19,400 nucleotides of DNA from an uncultured Veillonella sp. (lineage in GTDB: Bacteria > Bacillota > Negativicutes > Veillonellales > Veillonellaceae): NCBI RefSeq assembly GCF_905209685.1, contig NZ_CAJLUB010000021.1, positions 1-19,400 of the forward strand, written 5' to 3'. This document shows positions 7,321 through 14,988 of this stretch, piece after piece (position 1 is the stretch's first letter; each line of letters starts with the position of its first letter). The position numbers and the translations under genes are program-made. Below the pieces are notes generated by a model. The model made no database searches. It saw only the letters and a list, made by a program, of their open reading frames with translations, and had not been told where the DNA came from.

Positions 7321-9942
7321 CTATTTTACCAATGCCCAGTTCTCAGCATGATGCACATCTACAATAAGAGGAACCTGTAATTCTACTACAGATTGCATTG
7401 TAGAACGCAATAATTCTTCAACTGCGTCTAATTCTTCATTCACTACTTCTAATACAAGTTCGTCATGTACTTGTAATAAAAGTCGAGATTTAAAGTTTCC
7501 TTCCTCTAGCTTTTGCTCAACTTGGTTCATTGCTAACTTGATAATATCTGCAGCAGTACCTTGAATTGGTGTATTCATCGCCGTACGTTCAGCAAAGGAA
7601 CGACGGTTAAAGTTGCGGCTATTAATATCAGGAAGTTCGCGTTGACGGCCGAACATAGTGCGAACCTTACCAGTTTCATGGGCCTCCTGAACCATACGAT
7701 CCATGTACTCTTTAACCTTAGGATAACGGCTAAAGTATAAGTCAATATAGTTTTTAGCTTCTCCCCGTGTGATACCAAGGTCGCGAGATAAGCCAAAGTC
7801 AGAAATACCATAAATAATACCAAAGTTAATAGCCTTTGCATGAGAACGCTCTTCGCTTGTTACCTCATCTTGAGATTTACCTAGTACCTCTGCTGCAGTA
7901 AAGCGATGAATATCCTTACCATCAACGAAAGCTTTAATCAACGCTTCATCGCCAGAAAGATGTGCTAAAATACGTAACTCAATTTGAGAATAATCGGCAC
8001 TCACTAATGTGTCATACCCTGCACCTGGATAGAATAAGGCACGAATTTCACGGCCTTTTTCGGTACGAACAGGAATGTTTTGTAAGTTAGGATCAGAGGA
8101 ACTAAGACGCCCTGTAGCCGTAACCATTTGATTAAAGGTAGTATGAATACGCTTAGTCTTATCATTAATAAGGACTGCTAATCCTTCACAATAGGTAGAT
8201 ACTAATTTTGCTACAGAACGGTATGCCAAGATTTTTTCCACGATTGGACTCTCATTACGTAGCATATCAAGTACTTCAGCATCTGTAGAATATCCAGTCT
8301 TAGTTTTCTTAATAACTGGCAAGTTCATCTTTTCGAACAAGATGACCCCCAACTGTTTTGGAGAGTTTATGTTGAAAGTTTCACCAGCAAGATCATAAAT
8401 CTCTTGTTGTACTTGGGCTAATTCATCTTTAAAGCGAGATGTCGTTTCAGCCAGCTTATTTGTATCAATATATATACCATTTTTCTCCATTACTACTAAT
8501 GTATGAATCAATGGCAACTCAATAGTTTCATATAAAGACCATAACTCTTCACGTCGAGCAGATTCACAAGCTACATCATTCATAGCAAGTAAAGCTTTCA
8601 CCATAGATACGCACTCTACATCTACGCTACCGCTAGCAATGCTAGGCACAGAGAAACGTTCCGTTAAATATAGATAACCATAGTTAGTACGTGTTGGATC
8701 TAACAAGTATGCTAGAAGAGACATATCATGGATACGTGCAGTGTTATCATCATTAAACAAAGAGATTTCAGCTGGTGACTCTTTACCTAATGCTTCTATT
8801 AGTTCTTTTGTTTGAGTAGTAACAATGGCCTTAGCCCCTTGTAATACTGCTAGAACAGCCTTTGTATCATTTGTTTTAACGATAGTATCACCATTAGAAA
8901 GATAGGTAGTCTCGATTGTTCTAAATGGAGTTTTTCCATCGAGCACAACATGAACTGCTACTGTTTTATCTGTATAGAAGTCAGGAGTTAGAGCCTTAGC
9001 ATCAGCTAAATCGTCTAGAGAAATTTCCTCTTGTGGTGCAAAAAGAGAGCCTGGGTCACCAAAAGCTGCTTCCTCTCCGCCCATTACTTGTACAATTCTA
9101 GGTGTTAATTTAGTAAAACCAAGAGTTTCAAATAAAGGCTGTACCTCAGAAGTATGGAAATTTTGCACAAAGTCTTCTACCTTGTAAGATAAGTCCATAT
9201 CCGTTTTGATGGTAGCTAACTCACGAGATAAGAACGCTAAGTCTTTATTTTCAATGAGTCGCTCTTTTAATTTCTTACCAGAAATATCTTCAATATGGTC
9301 ATATACAGACTCAAGATTACCGTATTCTGTAATCAATTTAAGAGCCGTTTTTTCACCTACACCTGGTACACCTGGAATGTTATCGGAAGAATCCCCCATA
9401 AGAGCTTTCATTTCGATAACCTTATCTGGGCCATAACCATAGAGTTCCTCCATGTTATCAAGAGTAACCTCTAACATGTCAGAAATGCCTTTTTTAGTTA
9501 AGAAAACATGACTATGTTCTGTTACGAGTTGAAGGTTATCACGGTCACCAGTAATAATTTGAACAGCCATATCAGAAGTGCCAAATTTCTTACTCAAAGA
9601 TCCGAGGATATCATCCCCTTCAAAACCTTCTTCTTCGATAACACAAATGCCCAACGCTTTTAATACATCTTGAATAAGGCTAAATTGAGGTCGTAAATCC
9701 TCTGGTGCATCTGGACGATTACCTTTATATTCGCTATACATTTCTGTACGGAATGTCTGACGACCTTTATCAAAGGCTACAGCAATATAATCAGGATTGA
9801 TTTCTTCGTACAATTTAATGAGCATTGTTAAGAAACCGTACACCGCATTCGTTGGAGTACCTAAAGCAGACTTCAACGGTGGTAATGCAAAGAATGCACG
9901 GAATAACAAACTACTGCCATCTATAATCATTAATTTTTTCAT
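7321..9942 (-). CDS. polA: DNA polymerase I
   Basis: PolA fills gaps and removes RNA primers during replication and repair. The 873 residues comprise the 5'-3' exonuclease (about 1-290, with I-I-D-G-S-S-L and the G-D-S-S-D-N-I-P-G-V-P-G-V-G-E-K-T helix-hairpin-helix), a 3'-5' exonuclease-like domain (about 310-470) and the polymerase. Polymerase motif A is D-Y-S-Q-I-E-L-R, motif B is A-K-A-I-N-F-G-I-I-Y-G and motif C is Q-V-H-D-E-L. The proofreading domain has V-A-V-H-V-V-L-D-G where active enzymes have the D-x-E metal ligands, so proofreading is probably lost, as in many Gram-positive PolA proteins. The ATG at 9942 is preferred: the GTG at 9954 would overlap the GAGGTG ribosome site. Confidence 0.97.
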   Translation of the reverse strand: MKKLMIIDGSSLLFRAFFALPPLKSALGTPTNAVYGFLTMLIKLYEEINPDYIAVAFDKGRQTFRTEMYSEYKGNRPDAPEDLRPQFSLIQDVLKALGICVIEEEGFEGDDILGSLSKKFGTSDMAVQIITGDRDNLQLVTEHSHVFLTKKGISDMLEVTLDNMEELYGYGPDKVIEMKALMGDSSDNIPGVPGVGEKTALKLITEYGNLESVYDHIEDISGKKLKERLIENKDLAFLSRELATIKTDMDLSYKVEDFVQNFHTSEVQPLFETLGFTKLTPRIVQVMGGEEAAFGDPGSLFAPQEEISLDDLADAKALTPDFYTDKTVAVHVVLDGKTPFRTIETTYLSNGDTIVKTNDTKAVLAVLQGAKAIVTTQTKELIEALGKESPAEISLFNDDNTARIHDMSLLAYLLDPTRTNYGYLYLTERFSVPSIASGSVDVECVSMVKALLAMNDVACESARREELWSLYETIELPLIHTLVVMEKNGIYIDTNKLAETTSRFKDELAQVQQEIYDLAGETFNINSPKQLGVILFEKMNLPVIKKTKTGYSTDAEVLDMLRNESPIVEKILAYRSVAKLVSTYCEGLAVLINDKTKRIHTTFNQMVTATGRLSSSDPNLQNIPVRTEKGREIRALFYPGAGYDTLVSADYSQIELRILAHLSGDEALIKAFVDGKDIHRFTAAEVLGKSQDEVTSEERSHAKAINFGIIYGISDFGLSRDLGITRGEAKNYIDLYFSRYPKVKEYMDRMVQEAHETGKVRTMFGRQRELPDINSRNFNRRSFAERTAMNTPIQGTAADIIKLAMNQVEQKLEEGNFKSRLLLQVHDELVLEVVNEELDAVEELLRSTMQSVVELQVPLIVDVHHAENWALVK

Positions 9943-9969
9943 AAGACACCTCACTTAATTCTATCCTTT

Positions 9970-9978
9970 ATTATAACA
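9970..9978 (-). promoter_or_regulatory. Predicted extended -10 promoter of polA
   Basis: TATAAT lies on the minus strand at 9975-9970, preceded by TG one base away (TGnTATAAT). The -35 region is poor, as expected for an extended -10 promoter. Transcription would start near 9963, giving a leader of about 20 nt before the polA ATG. Confidence 0.5.
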
Positions 9979-10145
9979 TAAGGGAGCCAACTAACTTTTA
10001 AAATCAACATAATTAAGTAATTACAATATTGGCTAATATATTAATAATCTTGATTTCATAAAATAGGCTTATATGGTATAGTTAATAAGCAGTAGAAATG
10101 TTTTATACTTCATATTAATAAGGAAAATATTGGGCTGAAAAGTCC

Positions 10146-10174
10146 TTGCGTATCAATATGCGGTATGATATAAT
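10146..10174 (+). promoter_or_regulatory. Predicted promoter of rpsT
   Basis: TTGCGT (10146-10151), a 17-bp spacer and a perfect TATAAT (10169-10174) stand upstream of rpsT. An AT-rich stretch before the -35 could act as an UP element. Transcription would begin near 10181, giving a short leader of about 34 nt. Confidence 0.7.
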
Positions 10175-10199
10175 CATTCAGGTATAAGAAACGATTTTT

Positions 10200-10217
10200 A
10201 AGGAGGTGACTCAATTG
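10200..10217 (+). promoter_or_regulatory. Near-perfect Shine-Dalgarno with UUG start of rpsT
   Basis: AAGGAGGTGA (10200-10209) is almost fully complementary to the 3' end of 16S rRNA and lies five bases before TTG (10215-10217). The site decides the start: the GTG at 10206 lies inside the Shine-Dalgarno itself, and TTG followed by P-N-I-K gives the canonical S20 N-terminus. Confidence 0.85.
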
Positions 10218-10475
10218 CCAAACATTAAATCCAGTATTAGAAGCGTAAAAACGGATGCTGAACGTCGTGCGAAAAACGCCGCTGTAAAATCTCAAATCCG
10301 TACAGCAGCTCGTAAAACCGTTGAAGCTGTTCAAGCAGGCGCAGTAGAAGAAGCAAAACAAGCACTTGTTCATGCTACTAGCGTAATTGATAAAGCAGCC
10401 TCCAAAGGTGTACTTCATAAAAACACTGCAGCTCGCAAAAAATCCAACCTTGCAGCTAAAGTAAACGCTTTATAA
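10215..10475 (+). CDS. rpsT: 30S ribosomal protein S20
   Basis: S20 is a three-helix primary 16S rRNA-binding protein of the small subunit. The 86-residue sequence begins M-P-N-I-K-S-S-I-R and continues with the typical K-T-D-A-E-R-R-A-K-N-A-A-V-K-S, rich in Ala and Lys. The start codon is UUG behind a very strong Shine-Dalgarno. E. coli rpsT also uses UUG, where it is linked to translational autoregulation by S20; the same may hold here, by inference. The gene is a single-gene unit with its own promoter and terminator, divergent from polA. Confidence 0.97.
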   Translation: MPNIKSSIRSVKTDAERRAKNAAVKSQIRTAARKTVEAVQAGAVEEAKQALVHATSVIDKAASKGVLHKNTAARKKSNLAAKVNAL

Positions 10476-10492
10476 TTTCTAAAGCAAGTAAG

Positions 10493-10528
10493 ACAGTCTC
10501 TCGGATATCCGTTGAGACTGTTTTTTTT
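10493..10528 (+). terminator. Intrinsic terminator of rpsT
   Basis: ACAGTCTC (10493-10500) pairs with GAGACTGT (10514-10521). A smaller CGGATATCCG palindrome lies in the loop, and a run of eight T (10521-10528) follows. It separates rpsT from the RNA-repair gene downstream. Confidence 0.9.
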
Positions 10529-10619
10529 ATGCTTTTTTCAATTTTTCAATAATATTCTTTTCGTTTTTTATACAGTTATATTTTATTACGCCCTATGGGC
10601 AGATTAGAGGACTATTACT

Positions 10620-12824
10620 ATGAGAACACTATTATTAATGCGTGGTGCTCCTGCTAGTGGTAAGTCTCAGTGGATTCGTGACAACAATCTTGAGGCTTAC
10701 ACCTTAGAAGCCGATCATTTCCGTATGCTATTACGCAGCCCTTCTCTTGGTGAGGACGGTTGGTATATTTCACAAGAGGATAATGGTCCGGCCTGGGAGC
10801 TCCTCCTAGATTGCTTAGAAAAACGAATGAGCAATGGCGACTTTGTCGTTTTAGATGCTACCCACACTACATCTAAAGCTGTTAATGCATATAAAGAATT
10901 GCTTAACAAATATAAATATACTGTATATTACTACGAACCAGATACATCACTAGAAGAATGCTTGGCTCGTAATGCAGAACGTACAGATTACAAACGAGTA
11001 CCGGAGCAAGTCATTCACCGTATGCACAAGGTGATTAAGACAACACCATTACCAAAGTTTTGTAAGAAAATAAATTCTATCGATGAAATCAACAATTACT
11101 TTACCGTAGATTTGACAAATCAATATGAACGAGTGCGTATCATTGGTGATATTCACGGTTGTTACACGGCATTACAACAAGCTATCTCACCTTGGGATGA
11201 AAAAACACTTTACATCTTTTGTGGTGACTATTTGGAACGCGGTATTGAAAATAAAGAAATGATGTACAAAATGATGCGTCTTAGTACATTGCCTAATACT
11301 ATTATGTTAGAAGGTAATCACGAACGACATATCGCAAACTTTGCTTTCAATACAAATTTAGATCGTTCCAAACGATTTATGAAAGAAGTAGTAGCACCTA
11401 TCATAAAAGATATGACTAAAAAAGAAGTTGAATCTCTTCAACGAGAATTACGCCTCTTTTATAAATCACTTCGTCAATGTTATCCATTTAGTTTCCATGG
11501 CAAGAAATATTTAGTATCCCATGGTGGTCTTTCCTATGTACCTAATATGACCTTTATAGCTACCTCTACCTTTATTAATGGTTTTGGAGCTTACGAAACA
11601 GATATTGCTAAAATATATGATGCTAATTACGAAAAAGGTATGTGTCAAAACTTTATTCAAATTCATGGTCATCGCGGTGTTCCCGATGGTACATATTCCT
11701 TCTGTTTAGAAGGAGAAGTAGAATTTGGTGGAGAGCTTAAATACATTGATATTACTGCAGATGCATTTACTAAAAGTGGTATTAAAAATGATGTGTACGA
11801 TAAAGATTACATGCGCCATGAATACCAAAACATGACACAACATCTTATCTACACACAAAATGAAGATATTAATATTTTAGGGAATTCTAAATTAGTAAAA
11901 GTAAAAAAATGCTCCCCTAACCTATACTCCTTGAATTTCACCTCTCGTGTATTCCATAAACGACTATGGAACGAAAGTACCGTACAAGCGCGAGGATTAT
12001 TTGTAGATCGCTTAACAGGAGATGTGAAATTACGTAGTTATAATAAATTCTTTAATCTCAATGAGAGGCCAGAAACAGAGTTAAATAATTTAGCTAACAC
12101 ACTCTTCTTCCCTGTTGAAATTCGAACTAAAGAAAATGGATACCTTGCTATCCTTAGTGTTATCAAGGATGAACTAGTTTTTGCATCTAAATCTACTACA
12201 GAAGGTATGCATGTAGATTTGTTTAAAGATTTATTCCAAAAATTACCTGAAGTCTTACAAGAAGAAATTAAAGAACTATTAAAGCGTAATAACTGCTCTA
12301 TGATGTTCGAAGTCATTAGCCAAGAGGATACTCATATTATTAAATACGACCAAGATCATCTTTATGTACTTGATATGATTCAAAATACATTAGATGTAAA
12401 TGGTAAGCATATTGATGTATCTTTTTCTAGGGAACGACTAGCAGAACTAGACTCCATCCTTAAGAAATATGACATACCATTGATATCTATTGTGAAAACA
12501 ATTCAACTAGTTAATACTATGGGCGAACTAGAAACCATCATGAATGAGGAACTTAATTCATTTCATGAGTCTGAAGGCTTTGTATTAGTCGATAGCAATG
12601 GCTTTATGACAAAATTTAAAGGTCCTTATTACAATACGTGGAAGCACCGACGAAATCGGATTCTAGAACCATATCAACAAAATGGTAAGATACCTTATGA
12701 AAACTGTAAAAATGAAGATGATAAAAAATTTGCAGATTTCTTAAGTACACTAGAATATGATGTAGTTTGTAAATCTACTTTACTAAATATTAAAGAAATG
12801 ATGGAAAGTAAAGGATTGCTATAA
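10620..12824 (+). CDS. Three-domain RNA repair enzyme: polynucleotide kinase, metallophosphatase, T4 Rnl1-type RNA ligase
   Basis: The 734-residue protein carries all three activities for sealing broken RNA. Residues 1-150 are a kinase: P-loop G-A-P-A-S-G-K-S (9-16), the A-D-H-F-R pair (D32, R35) and an R-x3-R lid segment near 117-126. Residues about 170-370 are a calcineurin-like phosphatase: G-D-I-H-G (176-180), G-D-Y-L-E-R-G (202-208), G-N-H-E (232-235), S-H-G-G (300-303) and H-G-H-R-G (349-353). Residues about 430-734 match T4 RNA ligase 1: N-K-F-F-N-L-N-E, nucleotidyl Lys K504 in K-E-N-G, S-K near 523, F-E (E564), E-G-F-V (652-655) and K-F-K (665-667). Clostridium Pnkp has the same order but a different ligase module and works with Hen1; no hen1 lies here. 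ATG at 10620 follows AGAGGA. Targets are unknown; cleaved tRNAs are the obvious guess. Confidence 0.9.
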   Translation: MRTLLLMRGAPASGKSQWIRDNNLEAYTLEADHFRMLLRSPSLGEDGWYISQEDNGPAWELLLDCLEKRMSNGDFVVLDATHTTSKAVNAYKELLNKYKYTVYYYEPDTSLEECLARNAERTDYKRVPEQVIHRMHKVIKTTPLPKFCKKINSIDEINNYFTVDLTNQYERVRIIGDIHGCYTALQQAISPWDEKTLYIFCGDYLERGIENKEMMYKMMRLSTLPNTIMLEGNHERHIANFAFNTNLDRSKRFMKEVVAPIIKDMTKKEVESLQRELRLFYKSLRQCYPFSFHGKKYLVSHGGLSYVPNMTFIATSTFINGFGAYETDIAKIYDANYEKGMCQNFIQIHGHRGVPDGTYSFCLEGEVEFGGELKYIDITADAFTKSGIKNDVYDKDYMRHEYQNMTQHLIYTQNEDINILGNSKLVKVKKCSPNLYSLNFTSRVFHKRLWNESTVQARGLFVDRLTGDVKLRSYNKFFNLNERPETELNNLANTLFFPVEIRTKENGYLAILSVIKDELVFASKSTTEGMHVDLFKDLFQKLPEVLQEEIKELLKRNNCSMMFEVISQEDTHIIKYDQDHLYVLDMIQNTLDVNGKHIDVSFSRERLAELDSILKKYDIPLISIVKTIQLVNTMGELETIMNEELNSFHESEGFVLVDSNGFMTKFKGPYYNTWKHRRNRILEPYQQNGKIPYENCKNEDDKKFADFLSTLEYDVVCKSTLLNIKEMMESKGLL

Positions 12825-12854
12825 TTAAATAAGAAATATACTTCTATAAAGAAA

Positions 12855-12893
12855 AAAAAGACCAACTTATGATGTACATAAGTTGGTCTTTTT
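12855..12893. terminator. Bidirectional terminator between the RNA-repair gene and deoB
   Basis: A perfect 17-bp stem (12855-12871 with 12877-12893) encloses the 5-base loop ATGTA. The plus strand ends in five T and the minus strand in eight T. It therefore serves the RNA-repair gene, which ends 30 nt before it, and can also end deoB transcripts coming the other way. Confidence 0.9.
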
Positions 12894-12916
12894 ATGATTT
12901 AACTATCTATTTTAAA

Positions 12917-12958
12917 GATACTACCAGTTAAAACTATTTATTTTTAACTGGTAGTATC
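12917..12958 (-). terminator. Second perfect hairpin, downstream of deoB
   Basis: GATACTACCAGTTAAAA (12917-12933) and its perfect complement (12942-12958) form a 17-bp stem with an 8-base loop. The tail on the minus strand is only TTTAAAA, so this is a weaker terminator or a 3'-end stabiliser. It lies 105 nt past the deoB stop and just before the stronger bidirectional terminator. Confidence 0.6.
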
Positions 12959-13063
12959 TCATATATAGCATATTATATTTATTATTTCGAAATTATGTTA
13001 TTGTCGTACATAAGTAGCAATATAGTATTCTAAACCTAAATATACTAAAAACATATGAGAAAA

Positions 13064-14236
13064 TTATTTACTAAGTTTCTCTAAAAACGATGTTCCAATG
13101 CCCCATTGTTTTAAACCAAAGTTTTCTAAAACTGTTTCCCCAATGTCTGCAAAACTTTTTCTATCGCCGAGGTCTATAGGCCCATTCATTCGTGGACTAT
13201 ATCCAAGAATAGGTACTAATTCACGGGTATGATCTGTTCCCTTCCAGGTTGGATCATTACCATGGTCCGCAGTAATAAGCAATAAATCGTCATCATTGAG
13301 CATTGGTATTAAACCACCAAGTTGGTAATCAAAATCTTCAATAGCACGTTTATAGCCTTCTACATTTCTGCGATGACCGTAAAGGCTATCAAACTCAACA
13401 AGATTAACCATCATAAGACCGTAATCAAATGTAGCCCCTAATAGATACGGAACCATATTCATGCCATGGGCATTAGATTTTGTAGGATAACTTTCATCCC
13501 AACCAACATGCGCATAAATATCTCCAATTTTACCGACTGCTACAGTTGGAACATCCGCATCTTGTAACTCTTGTTGTACCATTTTTTTCTCTGGCATGCG
13601 ACTATAGTCATGACGGTTAGATGTGCGTACAAAACTACCAAGTTCACCTACAAATGGGCGTGCGATAATACGGCCTACATAGTAATCTCCAACGCAAACC
13701 TTATCACGGGTAATTTGGCATATACGATATAGTTCATCTAAAGGAATCACATCCTCATGGGCTGCAATTTGAAATACCGAATCGGCTGACGTATATACGA
13801 TAGGCTTACCTGTTTTAATATGTTCAGCCCCTAAACGTTCAATAATTTCTGTACCAGATGCAACTTCATTACCTAAATAACCATAGCCCGTTTCCTTTGT
13901 GAAAGTATCCATTAATTCTTTTGGAAAACCTTCGTAAAAGGTTGGGAATGGAACCGTAACAGGATGCCCCATCATCTCCCAATGACCACTTGTTGTATCT
14001 TTACCAGTGCTGAGCTCTGCCATGCGACCAAAAGCACCGTTAATGCTTTCACCGGTATCTGCAATATCGGCAATATGTCCTAGTCCTAAAGATTTCAAAT
14101 TTGGGCAATAAATTTTACCAGCTGTTGATTCAATATGACCTAATGTATTAGAACCTTCATCACCAAATTTTGCAGCATCCACGGCATGACCAATACCAAC
14201 AGAGTCCATAACTAATAGGATAATTCGTTTAAACAT
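13064..14236 (-). CDS. deoB: Phosphopentomutase
   Basis: DeoB interconverts ribose-1-phosphate or deoxyribose-1-phosphate with the 5-phosphates, linking nucleoside breakdown to central metabolism. At 390 residues it has family length. Alkaline-phosphatase-superfamily metal sites are visible: M-D-S-V-G-I-G at 10-16 (D11), G-K-D-T-T-S-G-H-W-E at 78-87 with the presumed phospho-Thr T81, and T-A-D-H-G-N-D followed by T-D-H-T-R-E near the C-terminus. The ATG at 14236 has AGGAGG upstream. It lies 21 nt after the Nudix gene, very probably co-transcribed: both enzymes release or handle ribose phosphates. Confidence 0.97.
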   Translation of the reverse strand: MFKRIILLVMDSVGIGHAVDAAKFGDEGSNTLGHIESTAGKIYCPNLKSLGLGHIADIADTGESINGAFGRMAELSTGKDTTSGHWEMMGHPVTVPFPTFYEGFPKELMDTFTKETGYGYLGNEVASGTEIIERLGAEHIKTGKPIVYTSADSVFQIAAHEDVIPLDELYRICQITRDKVCVGDYYVGRIIARPFVGELGSFVRTSNRHDYSRMPEKKMVQQELQDADVPTVAVGKIGDIYAHVGWDESYPTKSNAHGMNMVPYLLGATFDYGLMMVNLVEFDSLYGHRRNVEGYKRAIEDFDYQLGGLIPMLNDDDLLLITADHGNDPTWKGTDHTRELVPILGYSPRMNGPIDLGDRKSFADIGETVLENFGLKQWGIGTSFLEKLSK

Positions 14237-14257
14237 ATATCCTCCTATTATGTAATA

Positions 14258-14791
14258 TTATTTGAGGTACGGCATTGCTAGCATAAGGGCTGCCAAAGAT
14301 TTGCTATCCTTAATTTGCTCCGCCTTGATAGCCTCTAATAATTCAGGTAAAGTAAAATACTCAAGTTCCACATATTCGTCTGGATCCCAATTAGTTTCGC
14401 CCATCGTAAGGTCTTTTGCTAAATACAAATGTAGTACTTCATTACAGAAACCAGGGCTTGTTGCAATAGTACCTAATGAAATCCATTGGTTGGCACGATA
14501 CCCTGTTTCCTCTGCTAACTCACGTTTAGCACAGTTTAGAGGCTCTTCATTAGGATCTAGTTTACCTGCTGGAATTTCAAGCAAAGGCTGTTGCAAAGCA
14601 TAACGGAACTGACGTTCCATTACAATCTTATTATCTTCAGTAACAACCACAATAGCTGTAGCACCAGGATGATGAACAACCTCACGCCACGCTTCATTAC
14701 CATTTACATCAGCTATATCATAAGTAACTTTGATTAGTTTACCATCAAACTTCATTTCGCTAGATTTTTGTATTTCTTTGCTAATTGCCAT
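14258..14791 (-). CDS. nudF: Nudix hydrolase, ADP-ribose pyrophosphatase type
   Basis: Enzymes of this group split ADP-ribose into AMP and ribose-5-phosphate. The 177-residue protein has a perfect Nudix box, G76-x5-E82-x7-R90-E91-L-x-E94-E95-x-G97-Y, preceded by the E-I-P-A-G motif and followed by the S-P-G-F-C-N-E segment seen in ADP-ribose pyrophosphatases. The ATG at 14791 has AAGGAGG six bases upstream. It heads a two-gene unit with deoB, where the product ribose-5-phosphate is also a deoB product or substrate. Substrate preference is by family; the symbol is the general one for this type. Confidence 0.92.
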   Translation of the reverse strand: MAISKEIQKSSEMKFDGKLIKVTYDIADVNGNEAWREVVHHPGATAIVVVTEDNKIVMERQFRYALQQPLLEIPAGKLDPNEEPLNCAKRELAEETGYRANQWISLGTIATSPGFCNEVLHLYLAKDLTMGETNWDPDEYVELEYFTLPELLEAIKAEQIKDSKSLAALMLAMPYLK

Positions 14792-14858
14792 AATAGCCTC
14801 CTTATCATATATAAATATTATGATACCACAGAGAGAAGTAAATATATATAATTTATCA

Positions 14859-14885
14859 AGTATAATCTAGCATTAATCAAGTCAA
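14859..14885 (-). promoter_or_regulatory. Possible promoter of the nudF-deoB unit
   Basis: TTGACT (14885-14880) and TATACT (14864-14859) lie on the minus strand upstream of nudF, immediately after the cassette terminator. The spacer is 15 bp, shorter than ideal, so the call is weak. Confidence 0.35.
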
Positions 14886-14888
14886 TTA

Positions 14889-14922
14889 TAAAAAAAATAG
14901 TCTGTTTCACACAGACTATTTT
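14889..14922 (-). terminator. Intrinsic terminator of the three-gene cassette
   Basis: AAAATAGTCTGT (14894-14905) pairs perfectly with ACAGACTATTTT (14911-14922) around a 5-base loop. On the minus strand a long U tract follows. It lies 66 nt after the stop of the ferredoxin-fusion gene and insulates nudF-deoB from the cassette. Confidence 0.88.
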
Positions 14923-14988
14923 CTAATTAATTTAGGTAATATATGGAAATTAAAATGAAAAAGCTAGCAGTTTTATACTATTTACTTA

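Noticed and set aside
10110..10418. Minus-strand open frame covering rpsT
   Set aside because: It is antisense to a certain ribosomal protein gene and its promoter; no ribosome site and a Cys/Phe-rich nonsense composition.
10590..10600. GCCC-TAT-GGGC mini-palindrome just before the RNA-repair gene
   Set aside because: A 4-bp stem is too short to support a regulatory claim, and no clear promoter could be placed around it.
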